Shown here: piece by piece, positions 27,417 to 36,721 of the stretch
Numbering within the stretch: position 1 is the first letter of the stretch
How the letters are laid out: every line of letters starts with the position of its first letter
Source of the DNA: Gallintestinimicrobium propionicum
GTDB taxonomy: Bacteria; Bacillota; Clostridia; Lachnospirales; Lachnospiraceae
Direction of reading: 5' to 3'
Assembly: GCF_025567525.1 (NCBI RefSeq)
Contig: NZ_JAOQJY010000009.1
Location: 62,001 to 126,000, forward strand
DNA length: 64,000 nucleotides
Position numbers and translations under genes: made by a program
Notes under the pieces: generated by a model
The model's input: the letters and a program-made list of their open reading frames with translations, nothing else
The model's database searches: none
Told to the model about the DNA's origin: nothing

Positions 27417-28499
27417 TTACCTCCTTAATTTCGGGTCAAATGCATCCCGCAGGCCATCGCCCAACAGGTTGAATGCCAGGGTGATCAGACAGATCATGCC
27501 GGCAGGGAATAACAGTTTGTAGGGATACTGGGTGATTCCGGCTCTTGCCTCGTTTGCAAGGGAACCGAGAGACGGCATCGGAGCCTGTACACCCAGACCG
27601 ATAAAGCTTAAGAAGCTCTCTGTAAAGATCGCAGACGGAATCTGCAGCGCTGCTGCAATGATGATAACGCTGACGATATTCGGCAGAATGTGACGGCGGA
27701 TAATTCTGGAATCCTTCGCACCGCTGACTCTCGCCGCCAGAATGTATTCATTCTGTTTTACGGTCAGAATCTGACCGCGGACCATACGTGCCATGCCGGT
27801 CCAGTACAGCAGAGCAAATACGATAAACATGGAGATCATGTTGGTACCGATCTTCTGCAGCGCCGGAAATGCGTCGACATTGATAACCTCACGCAGTACG
27901 ACAGACAGAAGAACCACCATCAGCATATCCGGCAGGGAATAAATGATGTCCACGATACGCATCATCACCATATCCACCTTGCCTCCAAAATAACCGGAAA
28001 TACTTCCGTAAACAACGCCGATCAAAAGGACGATCACCGCTGCAAACAGACCTACCGTCAGAGAAACACGGGTTCCGTAAATAACACGGATGAAATAATC
28101 ACGTCCCATGCTGTCCGTTCCCATGATGTGAGGGAACACTTCTCCGCCCTCTGCCATGTAAGCCAGCTCTTTTTCGGAATAGGTAAAAGGTGCCATGTTG
28201 CCCGCCGCCTTATCACGGCTGCCATTTACGGTAATGATCTGGGAATATTTATAAGGTACCACATGGGGTACGATCAGAATCATTGCAATAATGACGATCA
28301 GGACAATAATACTGCCAACTGCCAGCGGATTTTTCATCAGCTTACGCATACCATCTTTAAAGAAGGATACCGATTCGCTCATAACATCCTGCTGTCTTTT
28401 TTCTTCATCAGTTGCTTTTTCAAATTTTTTCAGATCCACCTGAAAACTCAAAGGAGATTTCTTGGGCATCTGATCAATGCTATTGGTTTCGCTGCTCAT
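27417..28499 (-). CDS. oppC: Oligopeptide ABC transporter permease OppC (Opp2)
   Basis: Permease of 360 aa. A polar N-terminus (1-55) leads to TM1 (about 58-80), a moderate external loop of about 65 residues ending in MGTDSMGRDYF, and five more helices. The coupling loop reads AARVSGAKDSRIIRRHILPN. Its extracytoplasmic loop is about 150 residues shorter than in the Opp1 OppC. Start ATG 28499. Confidence 0.95.
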   Translation of the reverse strand: MSSETNSIDQMPKKSPLSFQVDLKKFEKATDEEKRQQDVMSESVSFFKDGMRKLMKNPLAVGSIIVLIVIIAMILIVPHVVPYKYSQIITVNGSRDKAAGNMAPFTYSEKELAYMAEGGEVFPHIMGTDSMGRDYFIRVIYGTRVSLTVGLFAAVIVLLIGVVYGSISGYFGGKVDMVMMRIVDIIYSLPDMLMVVLLSVVLREVINVDAFPALQKIGTNMISMFIVFALLYWTGMARMVRGQILTVKQNEYILAARVSGAKDSRIIRRHILPNIVSVIIIAAALQIPSAIFTESFLSFIGLGVQAPMPSLGSLANEARAGITQYPYKLLFPAGMICLITLAFNLLGDGLRDAFDPKLRR

Positions 28500-28513
28500 T
28501 GCTTCCTCCTTTC

Positions 28514-29425
28514 TTATTCCAGTGTGATTCTGGGATCGATCAGCTTGTAAACGATATCGGTGATCAGGGTCATCGTAACCATCAGGGTTGCCAGGAAAAT
28601 CGTCGTACCCATGATCATCGGATAATCACGGTTTGTAATACATTCTACAAACTTGGAACCAAGACCGCCGATCGTAAAAATGGACTCTACAACGAGAGAA
28701 CCGGTCAGGATGGATGCCGTCATCGGGCCGACATAGGTAATAACCGGAATCAGGGCATTTCTCAGGGTATGCTTGAAGATGACCTTCCACTGTGCAACGC
28801 CCTTCGCCCGCGCGGTACGGACATAATCCTGTCCCAGAGCATCCAGCATACTCGTCTTGGTCAGTCGGGTGATGTAGGCCATTGGATATGCAGCAAGGGC
28901 AATGACCGGCAGCACGTAGTTATGACTGGAGGAGCTCCATACCGGAACCCATTTTAATTTAATACAGAACACCAGCAAAAGCAGGGTACCCAGTACAAAG
29001 CTGGGAAGGGAAGTAAACAGCGTCGAGAAGAAAATGATCAGTCTGTCCGGCAGCTTGTTTCTGGTCAGAGCCGCAATGCTTCCCATCACTACACCGGAAA
29101 TCAATGCTACTAAAACCGCCATGCCGCCAAGCTTTGCAGAAACACTAAAGGAACTGAAGATCGTCGTTTTAATCTCTCTTCCAGTCTTTGCAGAAACACC
29201 AAAATCACCGTGAAGCAAATTGTTCAGATATAAAAAGAACTGCTCCCAGACAGGCTTATCCAAATTAAAGCGCTGTTCCAGAACGCGCCTCACCTCATCC
29301 GAGATCGCTTTCTCTCCATCGAAAGGACCGCCGGGAATCGCGTTCATCGCAAAAAACGTAATGGCACAGACAATGAACACGGTCAGGATTGCAAGCAGTA
29401 CTCTCTTCACAACATACTTTGTCAA
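28514..29425 (-). CDS. oppB: Oligopeptide ABC transporter permease OppB (Opp2)
   Basis: First gene of the Opp2 operon, 303 aa, with six helices and the coupling loop ARAKGVAQWKVIFKHTLRN. The start is TTG at 29425 (TTG ACA AAG TAT), with AGGAG nine bases upstream; no ATG precedes the family N-terminus KYVVKRVLL. The leader upstream contains a promoter and a terminator-like hairpin, so expression may be attenuated. Confidence 0.93.
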   Translation of the reverse strand: MTKYVVKRVLLAILTVFIVCAITFFAMNAIPGGPFDGEKAISDEVRRVLEQRFNLDKPVWEQFFLYLNNLLHGDFGVSAKTGREIKTTIFSSFSVSAKLGGMAVLVALISGVVMGSIAALTRNKLPDRLIIFFSTLFTSLPSFVLGTLLLLVFCIKLKWVPVWSSSSHNYVLPVIALAAYPMAYITRLTKTSMLDALGQDYVRTARAKGVAQWKVIFKHTLRNALIPVITYVGPMTASILTGSLVVESIFTIGGLGSKFVECITNRDYPMIMGTTIFLATLMVTMTLITDIVYKLIDPRITLE

Positions 29426-29503
29426 ATGTCAACACTCCTTTTCTTTCGCACATCCGTCTAGTAAATACACTTATTCGCTTCAGGCGGACATTATGCTTAA
29501 ATA

Positions 29504-29557
29504 AAAATCCCGGGCAACAAGACCCTCCTTTGGGCTCGTTACCTGCCGGGCTTTTTT
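29504..29557. terminator. Terminator/attenuator hairpin in the Opp2 leader
   Basis: Long stem formed by GCCCGGCAGGTAAC-like and GTTGCCCGGG-like arms with flanking A and T tracts, so it can act in both directions. On the minus strand it begins only about 12 bases after the -10 element of the Opp2 promoter and ends about 80 bases before the oppB start. Confidence 0.7.
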
Positions 29558-29568
29558 CACTGGTGAAA

Positions 29569-29597
29569 ACTATATCATAATTTTCTTCTTCTTTCAA
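29569..29597 (-). promoter_or_regulatory. Promoter of the Opp2 operon
   Basis: TTGAAA (29592-29597), 17-base spacer and TATAGT (29569-29574) on the minus strand, preceding the leader hairpin at 29504-29557. Confidence 0.8.
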
Positions 29598-29632
29598 GTA
29601 TTTTTTCGTTTGATAATATCGAAATAGCGTCC

Positions 29633-29672
29633 AAAAAAACGACCGGAATTTCATTTCTTTCCGGTCGTTTTT
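29633..29672 (-). terminator. Intrinsic terminator of pepF
   Basis: Arms ACGACCGGAA (29639-29648) and TTCCGGTCGT (29659-29668), perfect over 10 bp, followed on the minus strand by seven T. Also flanked by T on the other side. Confidence 0.88.
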
Positions 29673-29721
29673 CACAAAATTTATTCTATTTTGAGAGTAT
29701 TTTCTCCCTGTTGACCGCCAT

Positions 29722-31398
29722 TTACGCGTGGAGTTTTTTTCCCAGCTTCTCCACGAGTTCTTCGAAATAGCCATCCTCAAACGGAACCTTTAAGCCGCAT
29801 TCCCGCAGCATTTCAGGATAAAATTTTGAAGCAGACAATCTGCAGAGCGCAAGGTAGCTCTTCCATGCCTCTCTGTAATCCTCATCCATCCACACCTTGT
29901 ACTGGAATGCGCAGCTTTGTGCCAGTACATAGTCAATATAATAAAACGGGCTGTTGTAAATGTGCTGCTGTTTCTGCCAGAATCCCCCCTTGGAAAAGAA
30001 CGGATCCTCTTCGTAATCCAGATGGGGCATGTAGATTTTTTCCAGTCTGCTCCACTCCCGGCGGCGTTCTTGCGGTGTCAGCTCCGGAGTTTCATAGACG
30101 ATATGCTGGAACTCGTCCACCATCGTTCCATATGGGATAAAACGGATCGCATCCTCCAGCTGCATGCTTAAGAAGTCCTTTTCACGATCTCCGAAAAATT
30201 CCTTCATCCACGGATCCGTGAAAAATTCCATCGACATGGAGTGGATTTCCGCAGTTTCCATCGTGATGTCCGCATGCTCCATGATCGGATCCTGCCCGGA
30301 CAGATAGCCCTGAAATGCATGTCCGCATTCATGCGTGATCACGTCTACGTCGCCGCTGGTTCCATTAAAATTAGCAAAGATAAAGGGAGAATGATACTGG
30401 TGCAGATAGGTCATATAGCCGCCCTGTTTTTTATCCTTTCTGCCGAACACATCGAAGAGCTCATTCTCCATCATGAAATCGAAAAATTCTTTGGTTTCGG
30501 GGGACAACTCCGCATACATCTTCTGTCCGCTCTCCAGAATTTCCTGTGCAGTGCCCACCGGATCGGGATTGCCTTCTTTGAAATAAACCTCGTTATCGAT
30601 ATAAGAAAGCTTCTCCAGACCGAGGCGCTTTCTTCTGATCTCGTGTACGCGCTCCGCAAACGGTACGAATACCTCCTTCACCTGTCGGCGGAAATTTTCG
30701 ACATCGTTTCTGTCGTAGCTGTTACGGTTCATTCTGTAGTAGCCCAGCTGGATATAATTGTCATAGCCCATCGCCTTTGCCTGCGCAGTGCGGTTTTTTA
30801 CCAGCTTGTCATAAATGTCATCCAGTTCATCCGCAACTGTCATAAAGTAATCGCTGTAAGCCTTCCATGCCTGTCTTCTTACGGTTCTGTCGTTTCCGGT
30901 CAGATAGGGACGCAGCAGGGACAGATTGCATACCTGCCCGTCAAACGGAATCTTCGCGGACGCAATCAGCTTATTGTACTGAGTCGTCAACGCGTTTTCC
31001 TCCTGCATCAGGCCGATAATGCTTTCGTCCATACTCTTGATCGCATTGTCCATCGTCGCAAAGGCAACCCTGCCGATCTTTTCTTCCATAAAAGAACGAT
31101 ACGGCGATTCGTACAGGGCGCGCTGATAATCGGTTGCCAGACTGCTCAGCATCGGCGCTGTCTCATCGTAATAATCCTTTTCTGCCGCATAAAACGGATC
31201 TGCGGTATTGCCGTCGTGACGGATTTCCGCAATCGTCATGGAATCCATCATATTCTGATAAACTTTATAATATTCCTGATGGATCTCCCAGAGTTCTTCT
31301 CCGTTTTTTGCTTCTTTGACCCGTTTGGTCAAAGTTTTAAACTGCTCCGCTGTTTTGTCATAATCGACCCTTTTATAGGGCATGTCTTTGAACTTCAT
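29722..31398 (-). CDS. pepF: M3-family oligoendopeptidase (PepF-like)
   Basis: Cytoplasmic zinc oligopeptidase of 558 aa. The zinc motif HECGHAFQGY is near residue 344, with the downstream Glu in ETAEIHSMSMEFF. The helical M3 fold is consistent with SMTIAEIRH and other conserved segments. Start ATG 31398: GGAG is seven bases upstream, whereas the in-frame GTG at 31404 is too close. It follows the ABC permease by 42 bases and may share that operon. Its location next to Opp2 fits degradation of imported peptides. Confidence 0.93.
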   Translation of the reverse strand: MKFKDMPYKRVDYDKTAEQFKTLTKRVKEAKNGEELWEIHQEYYKVYQNMMDSMTIAEIRHDGNTADPFYAAEKDYYDETAPMLSSLATDYQRALYESPYRSFMEEKIGRVAFATMDNAIKSMDESIIGLMQEENALTTQYNKLIASAKIPFDGQVCNLSLLRPYLTGNDRTVRRQAWKAYSDYFMTVADELDDIYDKLVKNRTAQAKAMGYDNYIQLGYYRMNRNSYDRNDVENFRRQVKEVFVPFAERVHEIRRKRLGLEKLSYIDNEVYFKEGNPDPVGTAQEILESGQKMYAELSPETKEFFDFMMENELFDVFGRKDKKQGGYMTYLHQYHSPFIFANFNGTSGDVDVITHECGHAFQGYLSGQDPIMEHADITMETAEIHSMSMEFFTDPWMKEFFGDREKDFLSMQLEDAIRFIPYGTMVDEFQHIVYETPELTPQERRREWSRLEKIYMPHLDYEEDPFFSKGGFWQKQQHIYNSPFYYIDYVLAQSCAFQYKVWMDEDYREAWKSYLALCRLSASKFYPEMLRECGLKVPFEDGYFEELVEKLGKKLHA

Positions 31399-31440
31399 AC
31401 GCACTCTCCATTCCCTGATAGATTTGATTTTGCAGACAGC

Positions 31441-33717
31441 TTAATCCCGCACCGCCGCCTGTCGGATCCTCTCCGCAAGTAAGGAAGGTTCCTGACTTTT
31501 CAGGATCCGCACCTGCTCATCCGGATTGCTGTAGCTGCTTTCCTTCGGCACAACTGTCACATCAATCCGATAATCCCAGTTGTAAACGCCGAATTCCTCT
31601 CCACTAATCCAGCTTAATTCCACCGGATAGATTGCGTCAAGCATTTTTTCGATATCCTCCGGATCGGAAAGGGTCACCTGGATTTCCTGATCCGAGATTT
31701 CTCCGGGTTCAAAGAAGCTGTCACTGTTTTCCTCTTCGCTGTCATCGTCATAATAATAGTAATCTACCTTGATCGATTCGATGTCATCTGCGCTCTGGTG
31801 GCCGGCACGGGCATAAACCTCAGCACCATCCTGCACAAGCAGGTCGTTTAAGGCCAAATAGGACCCATAGACCGGATAGGTCCAGGTGGTCATCATCGAT
31901 GCATCCTTCTCCTCCGGATCCGCCATAGCAAAGGTCAGTCTTCCGTTTGGAAGCTCCGACGAGATCAGACTGTAATCATACTTCTTCATTTCCTCCTGCA
32001 GCGTCTTTAAGAGGGTCTGCTTATCTCCGGTGTAAAAGCTTTCCGTAACGCCATTATAATAGCTTACTTTCATCTTACCGACATTTGCCAGAAAATCCGG
32101 GTCATTTAACTGATATCGCTCCCGCTGGTAGGAAGCATCCCGCATTACAGTATCAATTTCAGAACGGTTTTCGTTTGAATCGGCCAAAAAGCGACGGTAT
32201 ACCTTTCTGCCGCTCTCCATGGTATAGCAGACCACCCATCTGACATAGCGTTTCTCTTCCTTTGGGTTAATTTCCTCTGCAGAAATCTCTGTCTGCGCTT
32301 CCTCCTCCCTAAAGCTCCCCGGCATTCCGGCATCCTGCCATCTCTTCTGCATCCGGATTGCTGCATCGATCGTCTTTTCCTCGGTTGAATTCATCCGTCG
32401 GAGCATCCGATCATCGAAAGCCTCATACATAATGTCATCGGAGCCGAAGCTTTCGCCCTGATAATAACCAAAAGCCGTATAGTCATCTTCCATCGTCACA
32501 GACACGGCTGCAATGTTCCCTTTCTCCGGAATCCAGCGATCATAGCCTGCCCAGTCAAACTGAAAACCTGCAAGGATCAAAACCGCTGCCGCTATACTGA
32601 AAATTCCGGCAAGCTTTCCATCCAATATGGTTTTTAACTCGCATCGGTAAATCAGGCGGATCACCACATGTCCGACAAGGACACCTACAATGCAGCCACC
32701 AAATAAAAACAGCCCCTTATTTGCTGCTACACGGGAAATGATCATGCCAACAGCAATGCCAAAGGGCACTGCCATCGCAGCCTCCAAAATACCCTTGAGG
32801 GGTGCAAATGCAATGGCATGCTCATAGCTTTCTGTTTTGCGCCTGCGGTAAAGCCAGAATGCAAACAGGCCTGCAGCCGCCGCACAGGCAAGAAGCAAAA
32901 TACATTCTACCCCCACAGCCCTGCCCCAGCCGCCTGCATTTTTATAGCTGCACAGTCGTCCTTCGTCTCTGTACCAGATATGATTCAGCAAGTCCCAAAA
33001 GCCTGCAAAGGGTGTCAGATAGCTTTTTTGCATCCACTGTCTTGCATCTGCACTGCAATAGCTGGCAAAAAACATCGTTTTTAATTCATCGATCAGGAAT
33101 CTCACTGCCAGCTCATAGGAAAAAAACACCGCGCATCCCAACAGCGCCGTCAGGATATTTCCGGTCAGCATAACTGCCACAAGCGCCACCTGATACATCG
33201 CAATAAACGCAAGCTGCTCCACGAACCATGCCAGTAATGACTGTGCCGCCAGAATTCCTGTCATTCCATGAAATGCTGCGCCAATGATCCAGTCCAGCAA
33301 AAGTGCTGTCAGGGTAGAAAAGCTATAGACCAAAATTCCGTTTCCACAGATCAGCATATAACGCTTTTTTAAGGATTCCGGGACCGAAAAGTACAGATCT
33401 GTTTTTCTGCGGCTGTAAAGCCAGCAAAAGCCCTGCACGGCAAATAGAATTGCAAAAAAAGCAGCAAACAGGACGTGTATGGAGGAAAAGCCGATCACAT
33501 CCGTGATCCTGGACTGAATCAGTTCCCGCAGGGACTCTGCGGCCTGCGCTGTATTGTAAACACTGTCATTTACATAATTGTTCTGTAAACCAGTCAGTAC
33601 AACCATCAGATACAGCGGACCGCAAAAGAGTGCCATCACCAGACACAGCAAAAAAGTCCAGCTTCTTCTTCTGTTATTTTCCAGCCATTTAGCCCAGTAC
33701 GATTTTTTTAATATCAT
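31441..33717 (-). CDS. ABC transporter permease with large C-terminal soluble region
   Basis: Membrane partner of the ATPase encoded upstream, 758 aa from ATG 33717 (GGAGG nine bases upstream, overlapping the ATPase gene by 29 bases). Several hydrophobic segments lie between about residues 17 and 350 and another at about 365-385. The C-terminal half (about 390-758) is soluble and rich in Asp/Glu/Tyr, probably extracytoplasmic. The gene order GntR-ATPase-permease resembles Ytr-type systems of Firmicutes, but the substrate is unknown. The region upstream of 33717 belongs to the ATPase frame. Confidence 0.8.
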   Translation of the reverse strand: MILKKSYWAKWLENNRRRSWTFLLCLVMALFCGPLYLMVVLTGLQNNYVNDSVYNTAQAAESLRELIQSRITDVIGFSSIHVLFAAFFAILFAVQGFCWLYSRRKTDLYFSVPESLKKRYMLICGNGILVYSFSTLTALLLDWIIGAAFHGMTGILAAQSLLAWFVEQLAFIAMYQVALVAVMLTGNILTALLGCAVFFSYELAVRFLIDELKTMFFASYCSADARQWMQKSYLTPFAGFWDLLNHIWYRDEGRLCSYKNAGGWGRAVGVECILLLACAAAAGLFAFWLYRRRKTESYEHAIAFAPLKGILEAAMAVPFGIAVGMIISRVAANKGLFLFGGCIVGVLVGHVVIRLIYRCELKTILDGKLAGIFSIAAAVLILAGFQFDWAGYDRWIPEKGNIAAVSVTMEDDYTAFGYYQGESFGSDDIMYEAFDDRMLRRMNSTEEKTIDAAIRMQKRWQDAGMPGSFREEEAQTEISAEEINPKEEKRYVRWVVCYTMESGRKVYRRFLADSNENRSEIDTVMRDASYQRERYQLNDPDFLANVGKMKVSYYNGVTESFYTGDKQTLLKTLQEEMKKYDYSLISSELPNGRLTFAMADPEEKDASMMTTWTYPVYGSYLALNDLLVQDGAEVYARAGHQSADDIESIKVDYYYYDDDSEEENSDSFFEPGEISDQEIQVTLSDPEDIEKMLDAIYPVELSWISGEEFGVYNWDYRIDVTVVPKESSYSNPDEQVRILKSQEPSLLAERIRQAAVRD

Positions 33718-34594
33718 AACCTTGCACCTCCGTCTCGCTGATAAAGATTTCTTCCAGGGAAAGGGGCAGCACTTCGTGGAACAGACAGTCTGCCGCTGCA
33801 AACATGGCGATCATCTCTTCTCTGCTTCCTCTGACTGTCAGAGTCAACAAAGATCCCCGTCTATCGCATTTTACAATGTCTAACTGCTTTAACAGCCGCT
33901 TCTCTTCCTCTTTGGAAGAAAAGACGCACTGGATTTTCTGGATGTTGCACTTCATCTCCTCTAGATCCTTCGATAAGAGCACGCCGCCCTGATGTAAAAG
34001 CCCCACATGATCGCAGATATCCTCCAGCTCCCGCAGGTTATGGGAGGCGATCACCGGAGTAAACTGCCGCTCCTGCATTTCTTTTGCAAAAATGCTTTTG
34101 ACACTCTGACGCATTACAGGATCGAGCCCGTCAAAGGTCTCGTCACACAGAAGGTACTCCGTCTTTGCGCTCAGCCCCAGCAGAATCGCGAGCTGCTTTT
34201 TCATCCCTTTGGAAAAGGTGCTGATCCTGCGTCTCGATTCCAGCCCGAAGCTGTTTAAGTATAAGTAAAACCGTTCCCGGTCAAAATTCCGGTACACGCT
34301 GCTGTAATAACGCTCCATGTCCTTCGGCGTCGCACCGTTGAAAAAGTACGGCTCGTCCGCGATAAAAAACAGCTTCGCCTTTGCATGCACATTGTCGTAT
34401 ACCGGCATATTATCCACAATCGCTAATCCGTCATCCGGCTTAAATACCCCGCACGCCAGGCGCAGCAGCGTACTTTTGCCCGCGCCGTTTGTCCCGATCA
34501 GCCCGAAAACCTCTCCTTCCCGGACTGTCACGCTTACATTTTTCAGAGCTTCAATCCCGTCAAAGGATTTGCTCACGTTTTTCAGTTCTATCAT
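33689..34594 (-). CDS. ABC transporter ATP-binding protein (Ytr-like)
   Basis: Cytoplasmic ATPase of 301 aa. Walker A is GTNGAGKST near residue 34, the signature is degenerate (FSKGMKKQ), Walker B is LLCDETFDGLD, and the H-loop is SHNLRE. The C-terminal quarter is a regulatory extension typical of export-type CcmA/YtrB ATPases. The intercistronic gap to gntR is almost entirely the 94-bp repeat R1, whose edge forms the Shine-Dalgarno of this gene. Confidence 0.92.
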   Translation of the reverse strand: MIELKNVSKSFDGIEALKNVSVTVREGEVFGLIGTNGAGKSTLLRLACGVFKPDDGLAIVDNMPVYDNVHAKAKLFFIADEPYFFNGATPKDMERYYSSVYRNFDRERFYLYLNSFGLESRRRISTFSKGMKKQLAILLGLSAKTEYLLCDETFDGLDPVMRQSVKSIFAKEMQERQFTPVIASHNLRELEDICDHVGLLHQGGVLLSKDLEEMKCNIQKIQCVFSSKEEEKRLLKQLDIVKCDRRGSLLTLTVRGSREEMIAMFAAADCLFHEVLPLSLEEIFISETEVQGYDIKKIVLG

Positions 34595-34602
34595 GTTTTC
34601 CG

Positions 34603-34696
34603 CTCATTTCTGCGCACGCTTTTTGCGCATGTCGAGTTTGTGTCAAGTGCGCGCAGACACAAATCCCGCGATTGAAAAAATTTATTTTTCAATCTT
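34603..34696 (-). repeat. 94-bp three-hairpin repeat R1
   Basis: Fills 94 of the 106 bases between gntR and the ATPase gene. Minus-strand order: an A/T stem (GATTGAAAA arms), a TTTGTGTC/GACACAAA stem, a TGCGCA...TGCGCA stem, then GAAATGAG running into the ribosome binding site and ATG 34594. Confidence 0.9.
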
Positions 34697-34700
34697 CCTC

Positions 34701-35102
34701 TCATTCCGCTGCATGGGCTTTGGTCTCTTTTTGCCCTGCCGCAGCTGTATCCTCTTGTTCCAGAAACTCGGTCAGCTCCTTAACCGTCATCCCCATGCTC
34801 AGCGCTTCTTTTTTCAGATCCCGGAGCTTTTCCAAAATTTCCTGCTTCCGGACATCCTTTAGACTGTCACTGTAGGCAACATAATTGCCCTTTCCTTTTA
34901 CTGTATATAAAAATCCGTTCCGCTCCAGCTCACTGTATGCCCGCTGAATCGTGTTCGGATTGATCGACAGCTCCACCGCCAGGGAGCGTACGGACGGCAT
35001 CCGGCTGTTCGGCTCCAGCGCACCGCTTAAAATCAGCATCTGGAACTTGTCCACGATCTGCTCGTACAGCGGTCTGGTATCCCGGTAATCCAGTATAATC
35101 AT
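34701..35102 (-). CDS. GntR-family regulator, YtrA subfamily
   Basis: DNA-binding repressor of 133 aa. The winged helix-turn-helix spans about residues 10-78, with the recognition region MPSVRSLAVELSINPNTIQRAYSELE, and it has only a short C-terminal helical tail, as in the YtrA subfamily. Start ATG 35102 with GAGAGGAAAGG upstream, formed at the edge of repeat R2. First gene of the operon; the four 9-bp repeats at 35255-35290 lie at the transcript start and are a likely autoregulatory operator. Confidence 0.93.
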   Translation of the reverse strand: MIILDYRDTRPLYEQIVDKFQMLILSGALEPNSRMPSVRSLAVELSINPNTIQRAYSELERNGFLYTVKGKGNYVAYSDSLKDVRKQEILEKLRDLKKEALSMGMTVKELTEFLEQEDTAAAGQKETKAHAAE

Positions 35103-35110
35103 CCTTTCCT

Positions 35111-35204
35111 CTCATTTCTGCGCACGCCTTTTGCGCATGCCGAGTTTGTGTCAAGTGCGCGCAGACACAAATCTCGTGATTGAAAAATTTTATTTTTCAA
35201 TCTT
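35111..35204 (-). repeat. 94-bp three-hairpin repeat R2
   Basis: Same element as R1, in the 5' leader of gntR; it ends nine bases before the ATG. It differs from R1 at only a few positions, including within the A/T stem and the TGCGCA stem loop. Confidence 0.9.
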
Positions 35205-35254
35205 TCCTCCTTCTTCTGTTCCGATTCTTTTTGATTTTTTATCGATCCAGAACT

Positions 35255-35290
35255 GTATTGATTGTATTAAGTGTATTATCAGTATTAGTA
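35255..35290. promoter_or_regulatory. Four 9-bp direct repeats, probable GntR operator
   Basis: Four exact-period units on the plus strand: GTATTGATT, GTATTAAGT, GTATTATCA, GTATTAGTA. They lie just downstream of the -10 element of the gntR promoter, covering the transcript start, an ideal position for repression. Confidence 0.7.
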
Positions 35291-35297
35291 CGCTTTG

Positions 35298-35326
35298 AAT
35301 ATATACAGAATGTTGGTTCTTGTCAA
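35298..35326 (-). promoter_or_regulatory. Promoter of the gntR operon
   Basis: TTGACA (35321-35326), 17-base spacer and TATATT (35298-35303) on the minus strand. Confidence 0.85.
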
Positions 35327-35348
35327 GAGATTTTTCTATCACTTTTCC

Positions 35349-35376
35349 TTGCTTTTTTCACATAAAATGGTATACT
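35349..35376 (+). promoter_or_regulatory. Promoter of the cation exporter gene
   Basis: TTGCTT (35349-35354), 16-base spacer and TATACT (35371-35376), 54 bases before the ATG. It diverges from the gntR promoter. Confidence 0.6.
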
Positions 35377-35430
35377 GAAAAAATAACTTAAATTTCAGGA
35401 AGCATTTCAAACTTATGGAGGGATTACACC

Positions 35431-36591
35431 ATGATTACGCTTCTGTCAAGACTGTTCATCCCGGATTACGAGAATTATTCCAGCCCGAAGGTTCGCCAGG
35501 CATACGGCATTCTCACCGGTTCGGTGGGCATTTTTTTTAACTTTTTTCTATTTGTGCTAAAGATCGTCGCCGGTATGATCAGCCATTCCATCGCCATCAC
35601 TGCGGACGCATTCAACAACCTGTCGGATGCCGGTTCTTCGGTCATTACGCTGATCGGATTTAAGATGAGCGGACAGGAAGCAGACTCCGACCATCCTTAT
35701 GGGCACGGAAGAATCGAATATCTCGCCGGGCTTTCCGTTTCTGCCATTATCCTCATCATGGCAGCGGAGCTTGCCAAATCCTCCTTTGAGAAGATCCTGC
35801 ACCCGACCCTGCCGGAAATTTCTCCGGTTATTTTTTTGATTCTGGTCGTTTCCATTCTCGTCAAGTTCTATATGTATTTTTATAATCACAAAATTGCCGG
35901 TGCCATCGACAGCTCTGCGATGAACGCAACAGCGTCTGATTCCTTCGGCGATGTGCTCGCTACCTTTGTCGTCCTCCTTTCTTCTGTTATTGGGTGGATT
36001 TTCGGTCTTGCCATCGACGGCTGGTGCGGTCTTTTGGTCGCGATCTTCATCTTTTATTCCGGCGTAAGCTCTGCCCGGGATACCATCAATCCGCTGCTCG
36101 GTCAGGCTCCCGACCCGGAGTTTGTCACAAAAATCCGCAGCATTGTGCTTTCCCATCCACAGATCATGGGCATTCACGACCTGCTCGTTCACGATTACGG
36201 TCCCGGACGACGGATGATCTCCCTGCATGCGGAGGTCAATGCCCAGGGCAGCTTTGTGGAGCTGCACGATCTGATTGATAACATAGAGCGCGAGCTGCAG
36301 CAGAAGCTTTCCTGCAGTGCTGTCATCCATATGGACCCGGTCATCACCGATGATCCGGAGATCAATGAGCTGCGCCATAAAGTAACCGATATTGTCTACC
36401 GGCTCGATGAGCAGCTGACGCTTCACGATTTTCGTATTATACGCGGTCCTACCCATACAAACGTCATTTTCGATGTTGTGGTTCCGTTTCATTTTAAAAT
36501 GACTGATGCCCAGCTGCGCAGCTGGCTCGATAAACGGATCAAGCAGATCGATCCGTCCTATTTCTGTGTGATCAATATCGACAAAAATTAG
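35431..36591 (+). CDS. Cation diffusion facilitator (CDF) metal exporter
   Basis: Proton-coupled divalent metal efflux protein of 386 aa. It has six helices in the first about 215 residues, the TM2 metal motif ADAFNNLSDAG, the HPYGHGRIEY motif, and TM5 NATASDSFGDVLAT with the second metal pair. The cytoplasmic C-terminal domain carries the VHDYGPG segment, and a further extension of about 90 residues follows, longer than in a minimal CDF. The metal (Zn, Fe, Mn or Co) cannot be fixed from sequence. Start ATG 35431 with GGAGG nine bases upstream. mntP next door suggests manganese as one possibility. Confidence 0.93.
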   Translation: MITLLSRLFIPDYENYSSPKVRQAYGILTGSVGIFFNFFLFVLKIVAGMISHSIAITADAFNNLSDAGSSVITLIGFKMSGQEADSDHPYGHGRIEYLAGLSVSAIILIMAAELAKSSFEKILHPTLPEISPVIFLILVVSILVKFYMYFYNHKIAGAIDSSAMNATASDSFGDVLATFVVLLSSVIGWIFGLAIDGWCGLLVAIFIFYSGVSSARDTINPLLGQAPDPEFVTKIRSIVLSHPQIMGIHDLLVHDYGPGRRMISLHAEVNAQGSFVELHDLIDNIERELQQKLSCSAVIHMDPVITDDPEINELRHKVTDIVYRLDEQLTLHDFRIIRGPTHTNVIFDVVVPFHFKMTDAQLRSWLDKRIKQIDPSYFCVINIDKN

Positions 36592-36627
36592 CGGACCTTC
36601 TGCTCCGTGTGTAATATCGTTTTTTGC

Positions 36628-36721
36628 CTCATTTCTGCGCACGCTTTTTGCGCATGCCGAGTTTGTATCAAGTGAGCGCAGACACAAATCTCGTGATTGA
36701 AAAATTTTATTTTTCAATCTT
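36628..36721 (-). repeat. 94-bp three-hairpin repeat R3
   Basis: Same orientation as R1 and R2, but here it lies between two plus-strand genes (CDF exporter and mntP), so it is reversed relative to them. The TGTGTC arm carries one change (TGTATC), weakening the middle stem. Confidence 0.9.

Noticed and set aside
29504..29570. T-box leader for Opp2
   Set aside because: No AGGGTGGNACC-type antiterminator motif or specifier arrangement is visible.
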